64,000 nt of DNA from Alphaproteobacteria bacterium LSUCC0719 (GTDB lineage: Bacteria > Pseudomonadota > Alphaproteobacteria > Puniceispirillales > Puniceispirillaceae), in assembly GCA_040839025.1 (NCBI GenBank), contig JBFPJN010000001.1, positions 921,307 to 985,306 on the forward strand, read 5' to 3'. The translations under genes were made by a program, and so were the position numbers. Positions 6,639 to 15,581 of this stretch are shown piece by piece (position 1 is the first letter of the stretch; every line of letters begins with the position of its first letter). Under the pieces are notes generated by a model. The model had not been told where the DNA came from. It worked only from the letters and a program-made list of their open reading frames with translations, and ran no database searches.

Positions 6639-7070
6639 TTAGACTAAAATTGATGGCACCCAGCAGAATCCATTATCGTCAAGTATGTAACATTCTCTCA
6701 TACCATGAGGTTTATTCATTGAATTAGATAAAATAACATAATTTTCTTTTCTTGCTCTTTCTTCTGCCTTGTCAGGATCACAACCTAAAACTCTTAATTC
6801 TATTCCTAATCCTTTCTGTTTAGAATTTTTTATAATATTTATATACGGGTGAGAATCATAAGTATGATATGAATGGATACACCATCTACTTCCAAACCCT
6901 TCTATTGCTGCAAAATCAGGATCTTGGTATATAATTTTAGCATCAATAATTTTTTGTAAAAAATGTATTGAACGTTCAATGTCCTCAACTAATAAATTTA
7001 TGGTTAAACCTGATAAATCCTTAGAGTATTCACTAGCAGGTTTCCAAGGATCTTTTTTTCTTAATTTCAT
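6639..7070 (-). CDS. VOC-family protein, element cargo
   Basis: This is a 143-residue protein with two VOC beta-alpha-beta modules. The first is LTINLLVEDIERSIHFLQKI, and the second runs from GLGIELRVLG to the C-terminal ECYILDDNGFCWV. The fold is that of glyoxalase I, extradiol dioxygenases and bleomycin/fosfomycin-resistance proteins. The first canonical metal His is not at the usual place in strand 1 (TINLLV), so a binding rather than catalytic role is possible. It is markedly more AT-rich than the rest of the element and oriented with the integrase, which suggests a separate later acquisition. The specific ligand is unknown. Confidence 0.75.
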   Translation of the reverse strand: MKLRKKDPWKPASEYSKDLSGLTINLLVEDIERSIHFLQKIIDAKIIYQDPDFAAIEGFGSRWCIHSYHTYDSHPYINIIKNSKQKGLGIELRVLGCDPDKAEERARKENYVILSNSMNKPHGMRECYILDDNGFCWVPSILV

Positions 7071-7104
7071 AACTATTCCAATTCAAATAAGAGGTTAAAA
7101 GTAT

Positions 7105-8409
7105 TTAAGTTAAAACAACATCACTAAATGCGTCATCTCTCTCAACATCTCTCGTAATGTAATCCATCATATTTTCAACTTTTGCACTATCGTAATGCTG
7201 TTCAATGAAACGAACAGAACAACCCATAACCTTTGCCAGAGTGCGAATATCAACTCTACCGAACTGCAATCGGTATGTCGCAAAGGTGTGACGAAGACAA
7301 TAATAGGAATAGTCGTTTGGACTATCTACCAAACCACTTTCTTTCATTATCATTTTCCAAATTTTGTATAGAAGTTTCCGTGCCACTGGTTGCCCTGTAT
7401 CAACATCTGCGAACACATAATCCATCTGGTGGGTGTGTTTTGAGTATGATTTTATGCGTTTGAAGAAATCGCCTCGCATACCAATTGCTGTTCTAGTTTT
7501 TCCTACCTTTGAGGTTTCTGCCTCAACTCTTATTTGGACATTAGGGTATTTGTTTTCACCCTTTTTAACTTCAACGCAGTTCCACTTGAGAAATCTTGCC
7601 TCGCCAAAACGAAGTCCAGTGTTGGAAAGGATAAGGATGAAATCCCTTACCAATTGACGATAGTAGAGTTCTCTCTCGTCAGTGATCTTTTTGGTGTAAT
7701 TGTTAAGATATGAATAGAGAGTTCTGTAATCATCCCTTGTGAATGATGTTCTGCTATCCACATTGATGCGTTTAATTTCACTCCAAACAGGTAATCTGTC
7801 TTGGTTGATGAAACCTCTTTCCAACGCAAACTTATACATATGCCCCAAAGTTGCCCTCTCGTTAACCAGAGTGACATCTCTTACCTTAGGGTGATGTTTG
7901 CGTCTAAACAGATAGTAGTCCTTGTATCTATCTCGTGTAATCGTATCCAACTTGCGATCTGCACCAACAAAGTCAAGGAAGTGTTTGAGTTGGGTTTTGA
8001 TGGTGACTAATCGCCCTGCGGTGATAAAACCACCATCCACTCTGTCTTGCTGATATTGGGTATATTTCTCAACCAAATCACTTGCTGTGATGGTAAAGAT
8101 TTTTTGCCCTGTATCTATCTTACCCATCGTTGCGTAGTAGATTTGTCGTGCCTTCTCTTTCGCCTCTTCCAACGATTTAGTTCGTAGAGACTTTTTAAGG
8201 TATTTCTTTTCTGCGTGTATCCAACAACGCATCTGCCAGACTTCACCCGATTGCTTGGTGCGAATAAGTTTCACTGCTCCATCACAAACATCGTGTTCTT
8301 CTGTGTAGAACTTACTCGTAAGTCCATTTGCGTGAGTTGAACGAGGTGGAACTTCGCCGATACGGAGATCGCCGTGCATATCTCTACCTTGTTCGTCTTT
8401 AGAACTCAT
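7105..8409 (-). CDS. Tyrosine recombinase (integrase)
   Basis: This is a site-specific integrase of about 434 residues from the ATG at 8409; a TTG at 8418 is an alternative start. GAGGA lies upstream at a workable but imperfect distance for both. The central SAM-like core-binding domain (around ITASDLVEKYTQY) precedes the catalytic domain. Catalytic residues seen are Arg in NTGLRFGEA, Lys in ETSKVGKTRTA, Arg-His in YCLRHTFATY, and the Tyr nucleophile in FIEQHYDS. The first box-II His (normally HxxRH) is replaced by Tyr. The gene lies directly beside guaA and reads away from attR, the usual layout for an integrase targeting that gene's 3' end. Confidence 0.95.
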   Translation of the reverse strand: MSSKDEQGRDMHGDLRIGEVPPRSTHANGLTSKFYTEEHDVCDGAVKLIRTKQSGEVWQMRCWIHAEKKYLKKSLRTKSLEEAKEKARQIYYATMGKIDTGQKIFTITASDLVEKYTQYQQDRVDGGFITAGRLVTIKTQLKHFLDFVGADRKLDTITRDRYKDYYLFRRKHHPKVRDVTLVNERATLGHMYKFALERGFINQDRLPVWSEIKRINVDSRTSFTRDDYRTLYSYLNNYTKKITDERELYYRQLVRDFILILSNTGLRFGEARFLKWNCVEVKKGENKYPNVQIRVEAETSKVGKTRTAIGMRGDFFKRIKSYSKHTHQMDYVFADVDTGQPVARKLLYKIWKMIMKESGLVDSPNDYSYYCLRHTFATYRLQFGRVDIRTLAKVMGCSVRFIEQHYDSAKVENMMDYITRDVERDDAFSDVVLT

Positions 8410-8430
8410 TGAGTTCAATAATCCTCAATC

Positions 8431-8500
8431 TTTGAAACTTTCTTTGAAAGAATCCACCAGAAATCCAGTAAAGTCAAGGACTTTGAAACAAGTTTGAAAC
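8431..8500. repeat. Right-end TTTGAAAC repeat cluster
   Basis: TTTGAAAC occurs at 8431-8438, 8482-8489 and 8493-8500, with a near copy TTTGAAAG at 8443-8450. The pair at 8482/8493 has the same 11-base start-to-start spacing as the left-end pair at 3482/3493. The cluster lies in the integrase upstream region, 65-134 bases from attR. This fits arm-type integrase sites, or an operator that would also silence the integrase promoter. Confidence 0.6.
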
Positions 8501-8562
8501 TAATTTATTTTATAAAAAATCATTATAATTCAATATTTTAGTTATTTTTAAAAGGAGAGAAC

Positions 8563-10122
8563 TTACTCCCACTCAATCGTCCCCGGCGGCTTTGATGTCA
8601 CGTCATAGACCACGCGGTTGACTCCCTTGACCTCGTTCACGATGCGGGTCGCGGTGCGGGCCAGGAAGTCATGGCTGAACGGATAGCTGTCGGCGGTCAT
8701 GCCGTCGCTGGAGGTCACGGCGCGCAGCGCGCAGACATATTCATAGGATCTGGCATCCCCCATCACCCCGACGGTGCGCACCGGCAGCAGCACCGCAAAA
8801 GCCTGCCAGATCTCGTCATACAGACCGGCCTTGCGGATCTCGTCTAGATAGACCAGATCGGCGGCGCGCAGAATATCCAGCTTCTCAGCGGTGATCTCGC
8901 CCGGCACGCGGATGGCCAGACCCGGCCCCGGAAACGGATGCCGCCCGACAAGCGTTTCAGGCAGACCAAGTTCGCGTCCGAGTTCGCGCACCTCGTCCTT
9001 GAACAGCTCGCGCAGCGGTTCGACCAACTCAAGCTTCATATGCTCCGGCAGCCCGCCGACATTATGGTGCGACTTGATGGTAACGGCATCACCGCCGGCG
9101 GCCGAAATGCTCTCGATAACGTCGGGATACAGCGTTCCCTGAGCCAGGAACCCGGCGCCCTCGATGCGGCTCGCCTCTTCCTCGAACACCTCGATGAAAC
9201 TGGCGCCGATGATCTTTCGCTTGGCCTCGGGGTCGGACACACCGTCAAGTCGGCCAAGAAACAGATCGGCGACATCACGATGGATCAGCGGAATATTGTA
9301 GTGGCCGCCGAACAGCGCCACCACCTCTTCCGCTTCGCCGGCGCGCAACAATCCGTGATCGACAAAGACACATGTCAGCTGATCGCCGATCGCCTCATGG
9401 ATCAGCACCGCCGCAACCGAGGAATCCACCCCGCCGGACAGCCCGCAGATCACCCTGCCATCACCGACCTGTGCGCGGATCGCCTCGATGGCGCGGGCAC
9501 GATAGGCCGTCATCGACCAGCTTCCCGAACAGCCGCACACGCCAAGCGCAAAACGCGACAGCAGCGCCGCGCCGTCCTCGGTATGCACGACTTCGGGATG
9601 AAACTGCACGCCATAGAGACGGCGATCATCATCCGCCACCGCGGCATAGGGGGCCCCCTCGGACGTCGCAACAACACGAAAGCCCGGCGGCAGGGCGGCA
9701 ACATGGTCACCATGACTCATCCAGACGGTGCGCGCCGCGCCGGCCGGCCACAACCCGTCAAACAGCTGGCAATCGTCGGAAATGGTCAGCGTGGCACGTC
9801 CAAATTCGCGGCTTGTGCCGGGTTCAACCCTGCCGCCAAGCTGCTGGCACATTGTCTGCTGACCATAGCAGATGCCAAGCACCGGAACGCCAAGGTCAAA
9901 CACCGTCTGCGGGGCGCGCGGCGTATCCGCCATCGCCACCGAATTCGGACCACCGGACAGGATGATGCCGCGCGGCGCGGCGGCGGTAATCCGGGCCGGA
10001 TCAACCGTACAGGGCAGAATTTCGGTATAGACACCGGCCTCGCGAAGGCGACGCGCAATCAGCTGGGTCACCTGCGAGCCAAAATCGATAATCAGCACGC
10101 TGTCATTCACCGGATCATTCAT
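8563..10122 (-). CDS. guaA: GMP synthase (glutamine-hydrolysing)
   Basis: This 519-residue enzyme converts XMP to GMP with ATP and glutamine in the cytosol. The class I glutamine amidotransferase domain has Cys85 in GICYGQQ and His175/Glu177 in QFHPE. The ATP pyrophosphatase P-loop SGGVDSS lies at 229-235. The C-terminal dimerisation domain has [11 protein letters not shown] and ends PPGTIEWE. The protein is intact although its last codons form the attachment site of the 5.1-kb element. It follows guaB and an RsmB-like gene in the same direction, so the two consecutive steps of GMP synthesis are probably co-transcribed. Confidence 0.98.
   Translation of the reverse strand: MNDPVNDSVLIIDFGSQVTQLIARRLREAGVYTEILPCTVDPARITAAAPRGIILSGGPNSVAMADTPRAPQTVFDLGVPVLGICYGQQTMCQQLGGRVEPGTSREFGRATLTISDDCQLFDGLWPAGAARTVWMSHGDHVAALPPGFRVVATSEGAPYAAVADDDRRLYGVQFHPEVVHTEDGAALLSRFALGVCGCSGSWSMTAYRARAIEAIRAQVGDGRVICGLSGGVDSSVAAVLIHEAIGDQLTCVFVDHGLLRAGEAEEVVALFGGHYNIPLIHRDVADLFLGRLDGVSDPEAKRKIIGASFIEVFEEEASRIEGAGFLAQGTLYPDVIESISAAGGDAVTIKSHHNVGGLPEHMKLELVEPLRELFKDEVRELGRELGLPETLVGRHPFPGPGLAIRVPGEITAEKLDILRAADLVYLDEIRKAGLYDEIWQAFAVLLPVRTVGVMGDARSYEYVCALRAVTSSDGMTADSYPFSHDFLARTATRIVNEVKGVNRVVYDVTSKPPGTIEWE
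8565..8577. repeat. attR: 13-bp direct repeat, copy 2 (inside guaA)
   Basis: ACTCCCACTCAAT lies within the guaA 3' end and encodes the C-terminal ...IEWE plus the first base of the stop. The element supplies the next two bases, turning the inferred ancestral TGA stop into TAA without changing the protein. Confidence 0.85.
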
Positions 10123-10194
10123 GGGCCTGTCCTGTCGTTGATCAGATTTTCATTCATCAGATTTGGAGCCGCCGGCACCCTTGCACGCCGGTCA

Positions 10195-11505
10195 TTATCG
10201 CCGCTTTGCCTGCAATACGGCCAGAAAGAATCCATCGGTCCCGTCACGCCCCGGCAACAGCCGCAACATCCCGTCATTCACCGGCGGACAGGCATCATCA
10301 CCGATCACATCCTGCCAGATTGCCGGAATATCGGCCATTTCCAGCTCGGGCGCCTCGGCAAGAAGCCGTTCGATCTGCGCCTCGCCCTCGCTGCGGAACA
10401 GCGAGCAGGTGATATAGACAATCCGTCCTCCCGGGGCCACCATGGCCCGCCCCCGGTCAAGAAGCGCCGCCTGTTCGCGATGAAGTGCGGCCAGACCGTC
10501 AGCATCGCACCGCCATCTGGCGTCGACAGCGCGCCGCCAGGTGCCGGACCCGCTGCAGGGGGCGTCGATGACAACCCGGTCGAACTTGCCGCGATACCGT
10601 TTCGTGCCCCAGTCGGCAGGCACCGTCACCCGCTCGATATTGTGGATCCCAGCCCGCCTGATCCGCGCCCCACCGCGCTCAAGCCGCACAGGATCACTGT
10701 CCAGAGCCACGATCCGGCCCCGGTTCTGCATCGCGGCCGCCATCACCAGCGATTTGCCGGCAGCGCCGGCGCAAATATCGGCCACCTGCATGCCTGGCTG
10801 GGCATCGCATAGAAGCGCGGCAATCTGCGAGGCTTCATCCTGAATTTCGAACAGACCGTTTCGGAATTCCGGGCTGTCTTCCACCCGCACCCGTTTTTCC
10901 ATTCTGATGCCGAGTGGCGACAGCCGGGTCGGGTGACATTTCAGGCCGCGCCCGGCAAGCCTGTCGCGAAGCCGTCGCCGGTCATCAAGCTTCAGGGGAT
11001 TGATCCGGATGTCGGTTCCGGCCTCACCACGCATCGCCGCCAGCTCGCTCTCGGCCGCATCACCCAGCGCCGCCGCCGCGTCGGCAAGAAGCGCCTCCGG
11101 CCATTCAAGGCGCGTTGCCGTCGGCATCGCGGGATCGTCAAGCACCGACCCGTCGAGGGCTGCAAGCAGGCCCTGTTCCGCCTCGGACAGCGCCGGCGGC
11201 GCATGCTTGTCCTCGCCGCCGAACCGCGATGTCAGCGTTGCCGGGTCAAGTTCATCGACAAGCCGCAGCGCGGCAATCACACGCGCCCGGAAACTTGCCT
11301 CATGACCCAGTCGTTCCAGATGCCAGCCAAGCCGCGCCAACGCGCGATGCACGGTCCAGAACAGCGCGCTGATGGCCTGTCTGTCGCCGGACCCGGCATA
11401 TCGACGTTGCTGCAATCCCCGGCGCAGGACCGACCCTGCCGGCGCGCCTTCAGCGGCGTCGGACAGGATCTCGATAACGGCAGCAATGCGGGCTGCAGGG
11501 GTCAT
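10195..11505 (-). CDS. RsmB/NOP-family RNA m5C methyltransferase
   Basis: This is a 436-residue SAM-dependent methyltransferase. The N-terminal region (about 1-140) is a NusB-like helical domain, as in RsmB. The Rossmann core begins at ADICAGAAGKS, which binds SAM. The catalytic cysteines lie in DAPCSGSGTWRR (motif IV) and YITCSLFRSEGE (motif VI). The family methylates cytosine C5 in rRNA or tRNA; 16S C967 is the RsmB target, but specificity cannot be fixed here. It sits between guaB and guaA with 21- and 72-base gaps, consistent with one operon. Confidence 0.88.
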   Translation of the reverse strand: MTPAARIAAVIEILSDAAEGAPAGSVLRRGLQQRRYAGSGDRQAISALFWTVHRALARLGWHLERLGHEASFRARVIAALRLVDELDPATLTSRFGGEDKHAPPALSEAEQGLLAALDGSVLDDPAMPTATRLEWPEALLADAAAALGDAAESELAAMRGEAGTDIRINPLKLDDRRRLRDRLAGRGLKCHPTRLSPLGIRMEKRVRVEDSPEFRNGLFEIQDEASQIAALLCDAQPGMQVADICAGAAGKSLVMAAAMQNRGRIVALDSDPVRLERGGARIRRAGIHNIERVTVPADWGTKRYRGKFDRVVIDAPCSGSGTWRRAVDARWRCDADGLAALHREQAALLDRGRAMVAPGGRIVYITCSLFRSEGEAQIERLLAEAPELEMADIPAIWQDVIGDDACPPVNDGMLRLLPGRDGTDGFFLAVLQAKRR

Positions 11506-11526
11506 GTGAAAAGCTGCTCCGGAAAC

Positions 11527-13080
<1,554 letters not shown>

Positions 13081-13099
13081 TCATTTTGCATCGACCCGA

Positions 13100-13915
13100 T
13101 CACAGAGGTGAATAGCCGCCTGTCATGTCCGGAAGAGATATCCCGGAGTCGTCATCTGGCTCGTCATCCGGCAGGTCGCCATCGCGTCCGCCTGCCCCGT
13201 GAAACCCGGTGGCCAATACATAGCTTTCCACCGATTCCTGCCGACTTGCCGCCGGTTTGACATGGCGGACCGTATGGAAATTGCGCTGCATAAGTTCCAG
13301 CACGCGCCGCTCCGCCCCGCCGCGAAAACATTTGGCGACAAAAAAGCCGTCCTCGACCAGAACCTCGATCGCGAAATCCAGTGCCGCCTCGAGAAGCGCC
13401 GTGGTGCGAAGATGGTCGGTCGGCCGGTGACCCGTTGTCGCCGCGGCCATGTCGCTCATCACCCCGTGCGCCCGGCCACCGACAGCGGCGCGCACCTGCT
13501 CGATCATCTCCGACTCGGTCATGTCGCCAACAAAGATATCGACCCCGTCCAGAACATCCGTCTCCAGAAGGTCGATCCCGACAAGCCTGGCATCACCTGT
13601 ACCAAGCCGGATCCGGTCGGCTGCCACCTGCAACCAGCCACCGGGCGCACATCCCAGATCAACAATGGCCATACCCGGCTTCAGGATTTCATAGCGGTCG
13701 TCGATCTGTTCCAGCTTGAGCGCCGCACGAGACCTGAACCCGCGGGATTTCGCCTGCGCCACAAAGGGGTCGTTCAGCTGCCGCGTCAACCATCGCTGCG
13801 ATGACGGCTTGCGCCCGCGCATCTTTTTCGGCTTGCGGGTCAGGCCCGTATCGTTGCGATAACTTCGCCCCGATGGCCCGCGTGTCGATGTCTTTCCGGC
13901 TGGTTTCCTTGGCAT
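13100..13915 (-). CDS. rlmE: 23S rRNA (uridine-2'-O)-methyltransferase RlmE/FtsJ
   Basis: This is a 271-residue RrmJ-type methyltransferase, longer than the E. coli enzyme. A basic N-terminal extension (about 50 residues) and an acidic C-terminal tail (DLPDDEPDDD) account for the excess. The SAM site is VDLGCAPGGWLQ. The K-D-K-E catalytic tetrad is visible: Lys in RAALKLEQ, Asp in VMSDMAA, Lys in FVAKCFRGG, Glu in SVESYVLATGF. RlmE methylates U2552 in the ribosomal A-loop late in 50S assembly. It diverges from the MATE gene. Confidence 0.95.
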   Translation of the reverse strand: MPRKPAGKTSTRGPSGRSYRNDTGLTRKPKKMRGRKPSSQRWLTRQLNDPFVAQAKSRGFRSRAALKLEQIDDRYEILKPGMAIVDLGCAPGGWLQVAADRIRLGTGDARLVGIDLLETDVLDGVDIFVGDMTESEMIEQVRAAVGGRAHGVMSDMAAATTGHRPTDHLRTTALLEAALDFAIEVLVEDGFFVAKCFRGGAERRVLELMQRNFHTVRHVKPAASRQESVESYVLATGFHGAGGRDGDLPDDEPDDDSGISLPDMTGGYSPL

Positions 13916-14044
13916 ATCCCGCTTCCATGACGGGCTGTCCCGTCAAAATCCTTGCACCACAATATCCTACGCGATACCACAGATGGGTGCATTTTGACAC
14001 TTCGGCATTCCGCCCTGTCTGACTGGCGGTCTCCAGAGGATACC

Positions 14045-15457
14045 ATGGAACAACCCGACTCGCGCCGGCCCGCAGGGGGTCAGCCAGATATTGGCTGGCG
14101 CGGCCATCTGCGATGGAATGCGCGGCTTGCGGCACCGCTGATCATCGGGCAGCTTGCGACCATCGGGATCTGGACAAGCGACACCATCGCGATGGGGCGT
14201 ATCGACAGCGTCAGCCTTGCCGCCGGCGCGCTGGCATCGCGCTATTACCAACCGCTCTATTTCCTTGCCCTTGGCATTTCGCTTGCTGTCGGCCCGCTGG
14301 TGGCCCAGGGGATCGGGTCCGGCGACGACCGCCAGGTTCGCCGTGCCTTTCGTCAGGGCATGGCGGTTGCCTTCACCCTTGGCCTGATCGCCGTGCCGCT
14401 TTTGTTCATTGGCGAAGAGGTGCTGGTCGCACTCGGACAGGATCCCGACCTGGCGCGGATTGGTGAACCGTTCCTGATCTGGTCCAGTTTCGGCATGCCT
14501 TTCATGTTCCTGTCCTTTGTTCTGCGACAATATATTATCTCTCATCAGCGACCGCTGCCGCAGGTCGTTGCCGTGCTTCTGGCGCTTGGCGTCAATGTGG
14601 CCCTGAACGAAGCTTTCGTGGCCGGAATCGGGCCGCTGCCGGCGATGGGGCTTGCCGGCGTGGCGTTGGCGACATCGATTGTCTATGTGCTGCTCTGTGC
14701 CGGGCTGGTTACCTATATCGCCCTTGTGCCGCCATTCCGGAACGGCAGCCCCTTTCGGCGTCTGTGGGTGATGGACTGGCAGATCACCGTCAGGCTGCTG
14801 CGTATCGGTGTGCCGATTGGCCTGACCATTGTCGCCGAGGCCGGCATGTTCATCGCCATCACCTTTCTTATCGGACTGTTCAGCACGGCGGGCCTTGCCG
14901 CGGCGGCGATCAGCAACCAGCTGGCGGCGGTGTTTTTCATGGTGCCAATCGCCATCGCACAGGCAAGCACCATCCGCATCGGCCATTTTGCCGGTGCCGG
15001 CGATCGGATCAATCTGTCCCGGAGCGCCAGCGCCAGCTTCTGGCTCGGCATTGGCGCAACCATTGTGACAACGCTGATCCTGCTGATCTGGCCTGAAACG
15101 CTGATCGGCATCTTTCTCAACAGCGGTGACGACATGTTCGCCGAGGTAATGGCGCTGGCGGTGCCGATGATGCTGCTGACGGCGCTGTTCCAGGTGCCGG
15201 ACGGGCTGCAGGCCATCGCCATGTCCATTCTGCGCGGCCTGAACGACACCCGCATGCCGGGTACAATTGCCATTGCCAGTTTCTGGATTACCGGTGTTGG
15301 CGCCGGCGCGGTGTTCGGGTTCACTTTCGGGTTGGGGCCGACTGGCGTATGGGGCGGGCTGGCGCTGGGGCTGACGGTGGCCGCGTTGCTGCTGAGCCTG
15401 CGCATGTATCGCGCGATGCGGCGGGTGCGCGATGGCGGCACCATTCTGAGCGCCTGA
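14045..15457 (+). CDS. MATE-family multidrug efflux transporter
   Basis: This 470-residue inner-membrane protein has about 12 transmembrane helices in two similar halves. The ATG at 14045 is chosen because AGAGGA lies 5 bases upstream; an upstream in-frame extension to 13952 lacks protein-like sequence. MATE landmarks include LAAPLIIGQLATIG, GISLAVGPLVAQ and, in the second half, GIPIG-like IGVPIGLTIVAEAG. NorM-like proteins expel cationic drugs using sodium or proton gradients. The substrate is unknown. It is monocistronic by layout. Confidence 0.92.
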   Translation: MEQPDSRRPAGGQPDIGWRGHLRWNARLAAPLIIGQLATIGIWTSDTIAMGRIDSVSLAAGALASRYYQPLYFLALGISLAVGPLVAQGIGSGDDRQVRRAFRQGMAVAFTLGLIAVPLLFIGEEVLVALGQDPDLARIGEPFLIWSSFGMPFMFLSFVLRQYIISHQRPLPQVVAVLLALGVNVALNEAFVAGIGPLPAMGLAGVALATSIVYVLLCAGLVTYIALVPPFRNGSPFRRLWVMDWQITVRLLRIGVPIGLTIVAEAGMFIAITFLIGLFSTAGLAAAAISNQLAAVFFMVPIAIAQASTIRIGHFAGAGDRINLSRSASASFWLGIGATIVTTLILLIWPETLIGIFLNSGDDMFAEVMALAVPMMLLTALFQVPDGLQAIAMSILRGLNDTRMPGTIAIASFWITGVGAGAVFGFTFGLGPTGVWGGLALGLTVAALLLSLRMYRAMRRVRDGGTILSA

Positions 15458-15581
15458 GATGTCGCCAACCATATGGCCACAGGCAGGGTCGGGCACGCGC
15501 AGCGTGGCGGCAGGCCGGTCTGGCCCCATGAGCAGTGGTCCTTATGCGCGGTGATATTGTGCCCTTTGCCCTGCTTTGGGT

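Larger units (their letters stand above)
3424..8577. mobile_element. Integrated 5.1-kb element in the 3' end of guaA
   Basis: The unit is bounded by identical 13-base direct repeats (ACTCCCACTCAAT at 3424-3436 and 8565-8577). The repeat corresponds to the last codons of guaA. Everything between is much more AT-rich than the flanks and uses different codons. It carries a tyrosine integrase at the end next to guaA, a serine recombinase at the other end, an HUH-type Rep-like protein, small ORFs, a GNAT and a VOC protein. Period repeat-to-repeat is 5141 bases. No capsid, terminase, relaxase-T4SS or classic defence genes are seen. It is best described as a minimal integrative element, possibly an integrative plasmid or phage satellite. 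Confidence 0.9.

Noticed and set aside
8938..10812. A 624-codon open frame on the plus strand opposite guaA and the RsmB-like gene
   Set aside because: It lies antisense to two well-identified genes, is rich in His/Arg/Gln typical of antisense GC-rich frames, and has no domain.
13967..15529. A 520-codon minus-strand frame opposite the MATE transporter
   Set aside because: Composition (Gln/His/Asp/Arg-rich) is that of the complement of a membrane protein; no motif seen.
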